From contig NC_133658.1 of NCBI RefSeq assembly GCF_037893015.1, positions 60,169,818 to 60,233,817 on the forward strand: DNA of 64,000 nt. Direction: 5' to 3'. This DNA is from Macrotis lagotis. Lineage: Eukaryota > Chordata > Mammalia > Peramelemorphia > Peramelidae. Below are positions 10,925-22,569 of the stretch, piece after piece (position 1 is the first letter of the stretch; every line of letters starts with the position of its first letter). The notes beneath the pieces were generated by a model. It saw only the letters and a program-made list of their open reading frames with translations. It did not search any database and was not told the DNA's origin. The position numbers and the translations under genes were made by a program.

Positions 10925-11535
10925 GCATTCTTTTTGTGATTGCAAAAAAATGGAAATTGAATGGCTATCCATAAATTGGGGAATGGTGTGGAATATGATT
11001 GTGATGGAATAACATTGTTCTATAAGAAATGGCAAACAAGATGATTTCAATAAAATCTGAAGACATATTAATTGATGCAAAGTGAAGTGAACAGAACCAG
11101 AATAACATTGTCTACAGTAATAGTAATATTGTAACAATGATCAACTATGAAAGACTTCACTGCACTGATCAAGAGAGTGATCCAAGAAAATTCCAAAGTA
11201 CCCAGGAGAAAAATGCTATCCACTTTCAAAGAGAGAGAACTGATTAATTCTAAGTACAAATTGAAGCAATACTTTTTAAACTTTATTAAACTTTATTTTT
11301 CTTGGAGTTGTTTTTTTTTTGGTCTGTTTTCTTTTGCCACCTAACTAATATGGAAATATGTTTTGTGTGACTTCAAATGTATAATCAATATCAAAATACT
11401 TGCCTTCTCAAAGAGATGGAAGGGATGGGAGGATAAAAATAATTTGAAGCTGAAAACTTGTGAAAACGGATGTTAAAATATTTTTTACATGTAATTGGCA
11501 AATATTTAACAAAATAAATAAAAATATCTTTGAAA
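10925..11535 (+). mobile_element. LINE 3' region with polyadenylation-like end
   Basis: Same family as 3815-4305: ataaattggggaatggtgtg, gatgcaaagtgaagtgaaca, aatgctatccactttcaaag, and the terminal tttacatgtaattggcaaat followed by aaaataaataaaaat. Confidence 0.78.
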
Positions 11536-11774
11536 AAATAACGAGTGTTTACAGTCTAATTTACTTACCCTTCTTGGAGCATCAGTTTCCTTTTCTGTAA
11601 ATAGGGATAGTAATACTTCTATTTCCCACATTCTTCAAAAGGTTGTTTTGAGGAAAGGGTTGGTTTTATTTAAAATTAACATTCTATGTCAGAATTTTCA
11701 TGCTTTAGGTATACTTCCTTTTGGAATTTTATTTTTCAGTTTGCTCTTTGCTGATAAAGGTTATACATGTATAG

Positions 11775-11965
11775 GTTTTAAGCTTTTTTTTTTTGCTTTT
11801 ATTCTTTCCAATTACATTCAAAGATAGCTTTCAAAATTCATTCATTTGCAAGTTTATGAGTTTCACAGTTTTCTATCACTCTCTCTTCCCTCTCCCTCCC
11901 CATTGCATCTAACAATCTGGCAAAAGTTGTATATGTACCAGTGTGTTTAACAGTAAATATATTCT
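11775..11965 (-). mobile_element. Short LINE 3' end
   Basis: Opens with a T-run and ctttccaattacattcaaag, atagctttcaaaattcattc, the reverse of the LINE terminal motif, followed by a cttccctctccctccccatt polypyrimidine stretch. 5'-truncated. Confidence 0.65.
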
Positions 11966-12097
11966 TTAAATTATACTGAAAACATTCATTATTAAAATTC
12001 CAAAATTTGCCAAAACATTTTAGAATAAAAATCCCAAGCCAAATATATCTGAAGAGAATTCATGAATCTTATACATGAGTTTTCTTTTGATTGACAA

Positions 12098-12330
12098 AGG
12101 CAGCTGTGGTATAGTAAAATTGCTCATATATTCAAGAGACCTGAATTTGACTACTTGTTCTGCCACTATTTCACTATGTGATCTTGGAAAATTGAATCAC
12201 TCGTTCTCTCCACGACAGTTTCCTATTTGTAAAAGAGGGATAATAATGATTTTACTTGTAACTTAGGTTTATGAAAAACTTTTGTTTTGATTATCAATAC
12301 TTTTGTCTTTTTGTCTAATAAATGTTTCAT
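12098..12330 (+). repeat. CORE-SINE (S4)
   Basis: Diverged copy: cactatgtgatcttggaaaa, cgacagtttcctatttgtaa, gagggataataatgatttta. Confidence 0.7.
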
Positions 12331-12487
12331 GTTTAAGAGATATTAATGTCATTGTGACTGATTTGTATAATGGGAATAACACTGGTTGGGGTTAAGAAGT
12401 TACAGTTTTTTTCTGCATATATGCCTTAGATCAGAATTAACTCTGGGAACCTGAGAGTGAGTTATAAGTCAAGTAAAAGCCATGACA

Positions 12488-12650
12488 GGGGTGGCTAGAT
12501 GGTGCAGTGGATAAAGCACCAGGCCCTGGAGTCAGGAGTACCTGGGTTCAAATCCGAACTCAGACAGTTAATAATTACCTAGCTGTGTGGCCTTGGGCAA
12601 GCCACTTAACTGCATTTGCCTTACAAAAACCTAAAAAAAAAAAAAAAAAA
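12488..12650 (+). repeat. SINE S1, young complete copy
   Basis: Intact head, body and an (A)18 tail. Flanked by the 13-bp duplication aaaagccatgaca at 12475-12487 and 12647-12659. Confidence 0.95.
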
Positions 12651-13009
12651 GCCATGACAAAACCTTTCCAAAAAAGAAAATCTCCCATACTTAACATTTT
12701 GAGCATTTGAGTTTAGAGTGTCTAAATCAATCCATTAAAGAGAGAGAAAGGGAATATGAATGTCACACCTATTGTATAATGTTTTGGCTTATCTGGTATT
12801 TACTGAAGTGCCTTTTGCATTGGTTAGGGATTCATTGGAAAGATTCTCCACTCAAGATTTATTGATTACCCTACTATCACAAGGATCCATTAGAAGAAAA
12901 AAATTTTTTGAATTAAAAATAAAGGCTTTCCAGTGAATTTTCCTCTATAAATTGGATATTTTGGGTGATATAACTTGGATTATTTGAATATTTAAGTATT
13001 TATAACCTT

Positions 13010-13340
13010 TTTGAATACTCTCATTTACATCTCTTCTCTTCTCATTCCTGTGGTACAACTTTCATCTCTTTATAGCTGGACTATTGCAATACTCTGCTTG
13101 ACTTTTTCCACTTAATCCATTCCTACTCAACTATCAAAGTCATTTTTTAAAATCATAAACCTGATCATGTCACTCTCTCCCCCCACCCAATAAATTTCAT
13201 TGGTTCCACATCATTGGCCAAAATAAAATATAAAATATTCTATTTGGCAATTGACACATTTCAAAATCTCTTCCCTTCTTATCATTCCTGCCTTCTTAGT
13301 CTTTACTCCCCTTTATACACGATATGTTCTAGCAACATAG
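13010..13340 (+). repeat. L2/L3-type LINE 3' fragment
   Basis: Shows ggactattgcaatactctgc, aaacctgatcatgtcactct, ttcattggttccacatcatt and a downstream cttcttagtctttactcccc, the usual L2-like order. It may continue at 13580-13840 after an SINE. Confidence 0.7.
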
Positions 13341-13385
13341 GTCTTTTTGCTGTTCCTCACACATGGCCATCCATTTCCTGATTCC

Positions 13386-13580
13386 TGAGGTGGTTAGGTG
13401 ACACAATGGATAGAGTACTAAAATCAGGAATACATAAGTTAAAATTTGACCTCAGATACTTAATAGCTGTGTGACTCTGGGCAAGTCACTCAATCTTGTT
13501 GGCAAACCACTTCAATTTCTTTGCCAAGAAAACCGCAAATAGGGTCATAAGGGTCAGTCATAACTGGAACAACTGAACAA
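13386..13580 (+). repeat. SINE S2
   Basis: Starts gaggtggttaggtgacacaa, contains tctgggcaagtcactcaatc and tttctttgccaagaaaaccg, and ends near gtcagtcataactggaacaa. It splits an L2/L3 fragment. Confidence 0.82.
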
Positions 13581-13599
13581 AGCCTCTTAAGCTTGATAT

Positions 13600-13840
13600 A
13601 GTTTCCTTCCTCATCTCCACCTACTAGCTTCTTCTATTTCCTTCAAGATTTAATTCAATTACCATGTTTTATAGGAGGTTTCCCCCATTTGCTCTCCATT
13701 CCAGTGCCTTTCTCCTGAGATTACTTTACATCTTGCATGTACTTATCTGTACGTAGTTATTTGTCTTTTTTGGTATTCCCAATACAACATAATGCCTGTC
13801 ATGTAATAGGCACTTAATAAATGTTTATTGACTGATCATC
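13600..13840 (+). repeat. L2/L3-type LINE 3' end
   Basis: Contains ccttcaagatttaattcaat, aatacaacataatgcctgtc and taggcacttaataaatgttt. Confidence 0.7.
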
Positions 13841-13849
13841 ATGATTTGA

Positions 13850-15480
13850 TCTACCTATTATTAAGGATGGAATCTATTATGGGTAATAACCAAGTAGCAT
13901 CCCTAAAGCAATGGCAGCAACATACTGAGAATTTTTAGATAAGGGAATACCATCTGACCAAGGGATAAAAATATTTCCAATATTTTTAAAGAGGATAATG
14001 AAAATATAGCAAACTGTAAAATACAAGTAGGAAGCATGAGAGAAAAGCTAAAAATCCTATCCTTTTTTCTGTAAACTGCCTAAAGATGTTCAACATTCTA
14101 AAATAGGACTTTCAGAAAGTAATTGGAACCTGATTAGCGTGTCTTTCACAAAGGAGAAAAAGATACTACATAGTTAAATGCCAATTAATGAGGGAGTATC
14201 TAGAGATTAAATTATTATAATTAAATTGAAAGGAAAAACTACTTAAAACATTAGAAACCACTCTAGATGATAACTAGATGAGGAATAAGTGACTAAAGAA
14301 ACAGCATCTCCTAAAGAGATTAGAGAAGCCAGGACACAGAAGGCAGAAGAACACTTTAACTTTCACAGAAGTGAGGCTGACCAGGAGGTGCTGCTGTTGA
14401 GGCAGAGAACTAATCTCATTGGAGCTCTGCTATTTAGAAGAAATGATTGGAAGAAGGATGAACCCTTTGTGAGGAATGAAGAGTTGACTCCTTGGTCTCT
14501 ATCATCTTTAGTTTGGGTGAAGGGAAATCCCTCAAAGACTTGTCTCTTTTGTCATTTTCTGAATTCCGTGGTTTAAGAATAATTTTACAAATCACATGTG
14601 TAAAAAGTGCCCCCTTTTCCCTGAATGAAGGTCACACTCCCTCAGGAACTAGCTAAAGGAGTAGTTTTGGAAGCTCTGAAGACCTTAGTCCAAAGACTGC
14701 TATTAGCTAAAGAGTGTAGTGCTACTTTAGTGATGGAATAATAATAAAGAAGGGTCTTCAACTGTCAGACATGTCTTTCTTGTTTTGAGTTTGTCTTTTA
14801 CCCATAGCCCCTCTGTTGAAATATACTTTTTTTGTCTGTCTTAGAAGGAGTACAATTCTCAAGGATGGGTTGATTGATAGATTGATTCATATGTGCCTCA
14901 TAGTCATTTCATATGCACAGCCTCTGACCAAGTATACTCCCCTTTTCTGTCCCATTAGAAATACACTTCTCAAAAGTCATAAATAGCATTAAATTACAAT
15001 CAATTTATGACACATCTCTTTTCAAATCTCATCTAGAGACATACAATTCTCATGAGTTAAAGAATCATATAAAACAAAATCACTTCATGAACCATTTATA
15101 CCCTCCCCATCTACATATACTCCCTCTAATTCTAGCTAAAGTATCAAATAAGCAAAATTACTTCATTTATGTTCAGACCCTCTAAGAACACTGTTTCCCT
15201 CCAACCCTATATGGGCCCTCATTAACTAATTCTCATTAGCTAAAATATCAAGTACACTCACTCCAAGAGAAGTGGTCCTAACCAGGAGGGTATATATGGT
15301 GCAGGTTATTCCATAAAGATAAGTAGTCCCACAACCTAGAGTCCTATTAGAGTCTTGGCTTGTGGATTTCCCTATGCATGTTTCTTCCTGTTAGGCTTCT
15401 GTAAGTTTTGTCCACTTCCTCTCCCTGGCCCCCGACATTATGTGCATTGGTAGAAGAGTCTGACCCAGGTTTTTGGGGAT
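13850..15480. other. Long stretch without gene or clear repeat
   Basis: About 1.6 kb of mostly unique AT-rich sequence. A 95-codon plus-strand frame at 14289-14576 begins MTKETASPKEIREARTQKAE and has a modest charged N-terminal half, but no recognised motif, no splice context I could defend and no partner frame. I do not call it a gene. Confidence 0.5.
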
Positions 15481-15569
15481 AATGTTATCTTTGAGTAGTC
15501 TTTTTTTTCATTCTTTATTTTTTAAAAATTTAAATATTTTATTTATTTGCTTTTTCAACTACATGCAAT

Positions 15570-15709
15570 GATAGTTTTGGGTTTTTTTTTGCAAGGCATT
15601 GGGGTTAAATGATTGCCTATGATCACACAACTAGGTAATTATTAAATATCTCAGGTGCTCCTGAGTCCAGGGCCAGTGCTCTATCCACTGCATTACCTAG
15701 CTGCCCCTC
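15570..15709 (-). repeat. SINE S1 in the LINE tail
   Basis: T-run, gcaaggcattggggttaaat, aactaggtaattattaaata and a terminal cattacctagctgcccc. Confidence 0.88.
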
Positions 15710-15944
15710 AATGATTTTGCCAATCATTTTTTATATGGTTTTAAATTTTGCAATTTTCTCCCTCCCTTCCTTTCCTCCCCCCTCCCCTGACAGAAAGCAA
15801 TTTGATATAAGTTCTCTATATAAGTTAAAATTAGATTGATATTGAACATGTGGTGAGAGAAGAGTCAGATTCAAATAGAAGAAAATATTAGAGAGAAAAA
15901 AGCGACAATGCATAAGACAATTTTTAAAAACTGATGATAATATG

Positions 15945-16096
15945 GAGTGGCTAGGTGGTGCAGTGGATAGAGCACTGGCCCTGGAGTCAAGAGGACCTGA
16001 GTTCAAATCCGACCTCAGACACTTAATAATTACCTAGCTGTGTGGCCTTGGGCAAGCCACTTAACAAAAAAAACTAAAAAAACAAACAAACAAAAT
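15945..16096 (+). repeat. SINE S1 in the LINE tail, opposite orientation
   Basis: gtggctaggtggtgcagtgg to an A-rich (AAAC) tail. Flanked by tgatgataata at 15932-15942 and 16097-16107. Confidence 0.92.
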
Positions 16097-16249
16097 TGAT
16101 GATAATAAACTTTGGTCTTCATTTAAACTCCCCAGTTCCTTATCTGGATATGAATGGTATTTTCCATTACAAGTCTTTTAGAATTGTCTTTGTTGTGCTG
16201 CTGCAATGAACAAGTTCGTCATGGTTGTTTTGAGTAGTCTTGATTTGGT

Positions 16250-17490
16250 TTTCTATTGTAATTTTCTATGATATCCTTGCTTTTCTTTCTTCATTTAGTA
16301 AATGTTTAATTTAAGTAAATGGGGGTTACACCCATGAGCATAAACATGTAATTCTTCCATGCCGGAATTATCCCTAAGACTGACCTCTAGAATGAATTGC
16401 ATCTGTAAAGTGGCTATAGTATGTCTCCCCCCAGAAAAACCTTTTTATATCTGGCATCATAAGAGCAGGTTGGAGGGAGTGAGCCAATACAGAGAGTGTT
16501 CAGATGGGAATGTGAGCATCATCTTGTGTACTATATTTGGGTGACATGTGACCTACTTTATGGGGCACATTTTATAAACCTTTAAATTTTTAGGAATGTA
16601 GTTATTATTAGATGTGGGATTAATATTTCTTCCAAGTGATGTAATAGAGTTGAAAAACACTAGACTTTGTACCAGGGAATCTGGGCTCATAATATAATGG
16701 AAAGAGTAATAGATTTGGAATTATAGAAGTGAAAAGTGGCGGGGGGGAGCTCCTTGGAGGCCTCCAAGTTGAGACTGGACTGAATGATAACATGCTGGGT
16801 ATGATATAGTGAAGATTCCTTTCATGTATGGTGTGCGTTAAATGGCAGCTGAGATGATGTCCAATTCTCTGTGAAGTTGAATGGGGTGGGAATTCCAGCT
16901 CTGTAAGTTACTTCTTATAGGGCTGGAAGAAGTCACTAGCTGACCACCCCATCAGACATATGGTAGTGGACAGGCATTCAGGAATGGCTTGGACCAGGTG
17001 ACTCTTTTCTAGTTTTATAGTCTTTTCATTAGATGTTAATAACTAACCAGGAAAAAAACCCTCGATATCCAAGTGCTGTTGATTTTATTAAGATTTTAAT
17101 AAGAGATATACAAAGAGGTGTTTTGATGCTCAATGTCAGACTCTTTCCCTTCAAGGTCAGAGTTGAAAGTGTCAGGAGATTTCATTCACTTTAATTATTT
17201 GGTCCTCGCCTTTCTTCAGAATAGTGGGGCAGGTGAGTCGATCATATATTCTGGTTTTGAAAATCCTAATCCCTTTGCCTTAAATGACTTCCTCTTGCTA
17301 CATCAAGGGATATCAGAGAAGAGGAAAAATTAATGCCCCATTGTTCTCATCCTCATCCTTCTCATCCAAATCACACAAGAATCTCAGACTCTCTCTGTCT
17401 TGGAATCACCCTGAAGTTTGATCATTGAATTTTGCTTTTTTTTTCCAGAAACCAGACCTCTGGGTCACATCCAGGCCACCATTGCTGCCA
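16250..17490. other. No gene; unique sequence and weak old repeats
   Basis: Contains a G-run (about 16741-16747) and fragments that resemble very old interspersed repeats at 16650-17030. Short frames only. Confidence 0.45.
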
Positions 17491-17504
17491 TATCTATGCC
17501 TTCA

Positions 17505-17970
17505 CCTCTACCAATCAATTAATCAATCATTAAACATTTATTAAGCACCTAATATATTGCCAGACAAAAGACAGTTCCTATCCTCAAGGACCTGATAATC
17601 TAATGGGGGGGGAGACAATATGCAATCAAATATCTACAAAACAAGCTATAGGCAGTATAAAGAGGAAATAATTAACAGAGGAAAGGCACTAGAATTGAAG
17701 GGTTCAAAAAGGCTGCCTATAAAAGATGGGACTTGAGTTAGTACTTAAACAAAGGAAGAGAAATCAAAGGCAGAATTGAAGAGACAGAGGGTTGCAGACA
17801 TGCAGAATCTGTCTCACAGATGTCATCCCTTTTCTGTACCCTTTACAGATTGTCTTCTCCCATTAAATTATAAAATCCTTGGGGGAAGGAACTATTTTTC
17901 TTTCTTGTATTTATATTCTCAAAACCTGGCAACTAGTCATTACTTAATAAATGTTCTATCAATATAATCA
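17505..17970 (+). repeat. L2/L3-type LINE fragment
   Basis: tcattaaacatttattaagc, ctatcctcaaggacctgata, then aaaagatgggacttgagtta, and at the end ttaataaatgttctatcaat. Typical mammal-wide CR1-clade words. Confidence 0.65.
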
Positions 17971-18735
17971 GCAGCAGCAGATTCATCCTTCAATTGCCTT
18001 CTATATGGAACTGTTCTACTTATTACACTACACTGTTGAGGGTCTTGATTCTTGGACAAGGGAGGATAAAGCCCCTTGCCTGAAGGCCCTGGTACTCTGG
18101 TTTGGTGTCCAGCCATGAGAGAACACATGTACAAACAAAGGACTCTCTGAAGCCAAGTCTTAATTATTTGATGGTATTTAGACAAGGGCTGATGTGAGAC
18201 AGGCATCATAGGTTAAGCTGAAAGTCTGTCTTGGGAAGAAAAGGATGAGTTTAAATAGAAGGATCTGACACACACCACCCTGACCCATCCCCAGGTAACA
18301 GATGGCTAGATGGTAGGATATTTGATCTACTGCTTTCTCAGGGGGAAGAGTTGGGGAGAGTTGAGCTAAGGGACCAAGAGTTGCAGGTCAGACCAAAGGC
18401 AAGCAGGCAATTCTCATTTAGGGCTAGCCCAGGAATGAGGCAGGAACTCATAAAAAGAAAAACATCTTCAACTATGTAGGGGCCGACGGGAGGAATTCTT
18501 TCAGGGTTGCTCTTCCATATCACAAGGCTTTCCTCAAGCATACCTTATCACAAGGTCAAATGGGGAGGAAGGAATTTTCTCAAGCCTATGACTTAGACAG
18601 AGGGAAATTTTCCCCACATCTGTATTTCTATATCTCAAGGCATCTCTCAAATTATAGTTTACCCCATCAACAGTGTGCTTGACGTAGGAGTAGCATGAAA
18701 AAGAGGAAATAACTTTCTGGCCAATAAGATAACTC
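17971..18735. other. No gene; unique sequence
   Basis: Frames of 67-89 codons on the minus strand at 17940-18737 overlap the edge of a LINE fragment and show no motif. Confidence 0.45.
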
Positions 18736-18744
18736 AATTCTAGC

Positions 18745-18900
18745 CCCGGCTCTGCTGTAAACCATCTGTGTGACTTTGGTCAAGTCACATCCCTCTTCTG
18801 GGCTTCACTTTCCCCATCTGTAATAGAGGTAGAGGGGTTGTACAAGATGCTTTCTGAAGTTCATTTTAGTTCTTACATTCTATATGGAGGAGGCATACTT
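18745..18900 (+). repeat. CORE-SINE (S4), partial
   Basis: gtgtgactttggtcaagtca, cttctgggcttcactttccc, catctgtaatagaggtagag. Confidence 0.72.
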
Positions 18901-19520
18901 GGGAGAGAGTTGATTAAAAAGAAAGAACTGGTTTTGTGCCTTTTTTTCTTTTTTGGTCAGTTTTAAATATCAGTAATAACTTTCTGCTGTTAACCAAATC
19001 AAGGAACTCAAAAATGGCTGTGTCCATGATTCTGTGATTCTGTGAGCTAGCTCTGTTCTGCATCTGAGAAAGAACTGAAGAGATCATGTAACAGGGATCA
19101 AAGAGAGTCTCTGGTATGGAGTAATGAAAGGAAGGTTGGGTCTAGCATTGCAGGACCTGGAGTTTAGATACCACTTCCACTATTATTTTTCCCTTACCTT
19201 CAGAAAGTAATTTCCATTTTCTCAATGAAAATTGAATTCTAAATGGAAATTCTGAGTTGGTCCTTCCATAAAGATAAAGGAAATTGAATTATGTATGGAA
19301 AGTCTGAGTTGGTTCTCCCATAAAGATAAAAGTATTTGATTAGATGGTGTTAGGACAGAGCCAGTGTAACAAAAAAAAAAGGCAGATTGAGAGATAAACT
19401 ACACAGGGTGGTTTGAGAGGATCCATCTAGAAAGGATACCCCATCCTCAAAATATCTTCCCAGAGGTCTGGAATTCTATCATTCTAAATGCCTTATTAGG
19501 CCAAAACTCCAGAGAAAGGT
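18901..19520. other. No gene; short internal duplication
   Basis: Around 19220-19335 the words aattgaatt, tctgagttggt and ccataaagataaa occur twice about 60 bp apart, a small diverged tandem repeat. Nothing else recognised. Confidence 0.5.
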
Positions 19521-19523
19521 TAT

Positions 19524-19665
19524 TTGTTGTTTTTTAGTCATGTTCAATTCTTCATGACCCCTTTTTTGAGATTTTTTTTCTTGGCAAAGACACTAGAGTA
19601 GTGTGCCATTTCCTTCTCCAGCTCATTTTACAGATAAGGAAACTGAGGCAAACAGGATTAAGTAA
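19524..19665 (-). repeat. SINE S2, head end missing
   Basis: tttttagtcatgttcaattc, ttggcaaagacactagagta, ggaaactgaggcaaacagga, then unique sequence. Confidence 0.78.
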
Positions 19666-20009
19666 AAGTTCATACTTGGGGAATAACACAGGAACAGACT
19701 GATAACTAGCTGACTGATGAGACTCAAGATGAGTAACAGGGAAGCCAGAGTTACTCATGGGGAAAATGAGACAGGAGGGAATGTTGTCTTCTTCACCATG
19801 ATGTTGGGGGCCAACATTCAAAGTGGCATATAAGTATGTGTGAGCCTTAGGGCACAGCTACCTGAATGTTAAATTTAGGTATTCATGGATAGAAAGGCAG
19901 TTTGAATGTTGGATTTGGCGGGGGAGGTTCATGGAGGGGAGGAAATTTTCCAATTTTATGAATTCATTGTTTCTGTAAAAAAAGTCTGAGCTTCCCAAAT
20001 ACTCCTTTC

Positions 20010-20290
20010 TTTATGATGTACCCCTGCCTGGAATTCCCTCTTCTCTGTTTTCTACATATTGTAATCCTACTCATCCTTCAGGTTCAATTTAAACTCCCAA
20101 TGCTCCATAAATCCTGGCCCAACTACCTCATTATCAGGAGCACTCTCCTATCTGTACTATACTTTGACACTTGTCACATCTGATTTTTTAATTTTGTTGT
20201 CTCTTCCCAAATTAGCTTCTGTAGTTCCCTAGATTACAAACTCCCTGAGGAATCCCTAGTTAGACTACAAACTTCCTGAGGGAAGATACT
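20010..20290 (+). repeat. L2/L3-type LINE 3' end
   Basis: tacccctgcctggaattccc, cctactcatccttcaggttc, aaatcctggcccaactacct, ttgtcacatctgatttttta and aactccctgaggaatcccta. Confidence 0.75.
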
Positions 20291-20389
20291 GCTGTTGCTG
20301 AGCCTCCAATGCTGACTGCAGAAGAAGCCTACATTCAACTGAGAAGAACATCTGAGCAAAAGAAAAGAGCACAGATCTGGAGTCTGGAG

Positions 20390-20510
20390 TCAAAGGAGCT
20401 GAGCTGATATTCTAGTTCTGCTATTTTCCATGTTTATGACCTTGGAAAAATGCAAAGATTTCTTCCTGTGAAAAATTTGGGAGGCTGAATTAATTCAAAA
20501 TCTTATCATC
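20390..20510 (+). repeat. CORE-SINE-like fragment
   Basis: tctggagtctggagtcaaag, tatgaccttggaaaaatgca. Weak and partial. Confidence 0.45.
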
Positions 20511-20644
20511 TGATCTAATTGTTAGCTCTCTCATTGCCCTTGCTCACCCCCCCTGCCCTGCAATCCAACATTACCCTCTCAATCCACCTGCATTCCAAAT
20601 TTTATTTAATATGAAATAAAATGTCAAAGTGGAAGAGGTAAACA

Positions 20645-20760
<116 letters not shown>

Positions 20761-20936
20761 AACAATCTTTTTTTGTCTTCATTTTTGGCCATTGTCTAAG
20801 TAGCCACAACTTAGAAACTCGATATTCTCAAATATTTGACCTTAGGAAAATCCAGTCTGGTATGGTTAGCTCTTCATTTTGTCAGAGAGAGCAACATTAT
20901 CCTTAATAAATCATACTGGGTGGAGCAGGAGGGGGA

Positions 20937-21160
20937 GAGAACAAGTATTTATTAATTCTCTATTGTATGTGAAGTACTATAACAAAGACTTTGCAAATAT
21001 TAGCACATTTGATGCCTGTGACAGTAGGGAGAGATAGGTGCTATTATGACTCTCATTTTACAGTTGAGGAAACTAAGGCAGACAGCAGTTAAATGATTTG
21101 CCCAAAGTTACACAGGTAGTACCCAAGATAGTTTCAGAGTTCAGGTCTGACTTCAGGTCC
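20937..21160 (-). repeat. CORE-SINE (S4)
   Basis: aagtatttattaattctcta, actctcattttacagttgag, aaatgatttgcccaaagtta; the head end abuts the next microsatellite. Confidence 0.78.
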
Positions 21161-21262
21161 TTCCTTCCTTCCTTCCTTCCTTCCTTCCTTCCTTCCTTCC
21201 TTCCTTCCTTCCTTCCTTTCTTTCTTTCTTTCTTTCTTTTTCTTTCTTCTTCTTTCTTTCTA
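21159..21262 (+). repeat. (TTCC)n then (TTTC)n microsatellite
   Basis: About 60 bp of near-perfect TTCC changing to TTTC and TTCTT. Open frames of FLPS repeats are artefacts. Confidence 0.97.
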
Positions 21263-21765
21263 TCCAGCCAGCCAGACAGGCAGCTAGCTATCTAATATTT
21301 ATTTATGCAGTATATCTATCTATATAGCATATCTATATCTATACTATATCTACTGTATATTTATACACTATTTATCTATCACTATATTTTTATACATTCT
21401 GTCTATATATACTATTGACTATATATTTATATACTATAATATATATTATATTACTATTTATTCATATATCTCTCTATATATAGTATTTACTATATATGTA
21501 TTATATCTATTAACTATATATTTATACACTCTATTTCTACTATACATTTATACACTATATCTAATATTTATTTATGCACACTATATCTATATATACTCTA
21601 TCTCATTTATTTATACACTATCTATGCATTGTATCTATTTATACACCATATATACACTATATCTATCATATATCTTTACTCTATCAAATTATATTCATAT
21701 ACCATATCTATCTTTACACTATAAATATCTATATATTTATGCACAAGATCTAATTAACAATATAT
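21263..21765. repeat. AT-rich TATA/CTAT degenerate repeat
   Basis: Half a kilobase built from variants of tatctatatatac, atttatacactat and tatttatgcac, with the approximate unit drifting along the tract. Low-complexity DNA, no coding content. Confidence 0.85.
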
Positions 21766-21804
21766 CTATAATTTTGGTGTTGTTGTTTGTCCTTCATTCT
21801 CTAT

Positions 21805-21956
21805 TTTTTTTTTAGGTTTTTGCAAGGCAAATGGGGTTAAGTGGCTTGCCCAAGGCCACACAGCTGGATAGTTATTAAGTGTCGGAGACCAGATTTGAAC
21901 CCAGGTACTCCTTACTCCAAGGCCGGTGCTTTATCCACTACACCACCTAGCCACCC
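21805..21956 (-). repeat. SINE S1, first copy of the tandem pair
   Basis: T-run, gcaaggcaaatggggttaag, the variants cagctggatagttattaagt and gtcggagaccagatttgaac, ending acaccacctagccacccc. Confidence 0.93.
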
Positions 21957-21969
21957 CTTGTCCTTCATT

Positions 21970-22124
21970 CTTTTTTTTTAAGGTTTTTGCAAGGCAAATG
22001 GGGTTAAGTGGCTTGCCCAAGGCCACACAGCTGGATAGTTATTAAGTGTCGGAGACCAGATTTGAACCCAGGTACTCCTGACTCCAAGGCTGGTGCTTTA
22101 TCCACTACGCCACCTAGCCACTCC
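21970..22124 (-). repeat. SINE S1, second copy of the tandem pair
   Basis: Same variants as the first copy (ctggatagttattaagtgtc; gagaccagatttgaac) and only a handful of differences by eye, ending acgccacctagccactcc. Confidence 0.93.
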
Positions 22125-22410
22125 TTGTCCTTCATTCTTGAAAAAGACCATGATGACATCGGGGAGGTGATGCCATAACAAGCATATGTATAGGATTTGA
22201 GTGAGCAGTTTCTGTGCTAAGTCACCAACCTCACTTTCTCCTCCAGAGTCATCTGAGTCCAGTGGCCAGATATGGATTAGGATGACTGGAAATGGCCCTG
22301 GATGGGAGGCAATCTAGGTTAAGTGACTTGCCCAGAGTCACACAGCTAGTGAGTGGCAAGTGTATGAAACCCAATGTGAACTCAGGTGTTCTTGATTCCA
22401 GGAACTATAT

Positions 22411-22480
22411 GCTCTATCTATCTATTTATCTGTCTGTCTGTCTGTCTGTCTAGCTATATATCTATCTACCTGCCTATCTA
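22411..22480 (+). repeat. (CTAT)n-(CTGT)n microsatellite
   Basis: tctatctatctatttatctg, then five or more CTGT units, then interrupted CTAT/CTAC units, abutting the head end of the S3 SINE. Confidence 0.92.
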
Positions 22481-22569
22481 CCCACCATATATTGCTGTCT
22501 CCTGCTAGAAAGGAGATAAGAATTCTTATAATCTGGGTTTCCATTTACCCCAGAAGATGTGGGAAGCTT

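Larger units (their letters stand above)
15503..16229 (-). mobile_element. LINE 3' end carrying two SINEs
   Basis: Flanked by the 12-bp duplication ttgagtagtctt at 15491-15502 and 16230-16241. It begins with a T-rich stretch and aactacatgcaatgatagtt, and ends in tgctgctgcaatgaacaagt, words of the LINE 3' region read backwards. Removing the two SINEs leaves one continuous tail of about 430 bp. Confidence 0.85.
21776..22420 (-). repeat. SINE S3 interrupted by a tandem pair of S1 SINEs
   Basis: The S3 body reads ttgttgtttgtccttcattc, then resumes after the inserts with ttgaaaaagaccatgatgac, gatgccataacaagcatatg, ctcctccagagtcatctgag and ggttaagtgacttgcccaga. The word ttgtccttcattct occurs before, between and after the two inserted SINEs. 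Confidence 0.9.

Noticed and set aside
14289-14576. 95-codon frame as a small host gene
   Set aside because: No domain, no repeat-independent support and no splice context; length compatible with chance.
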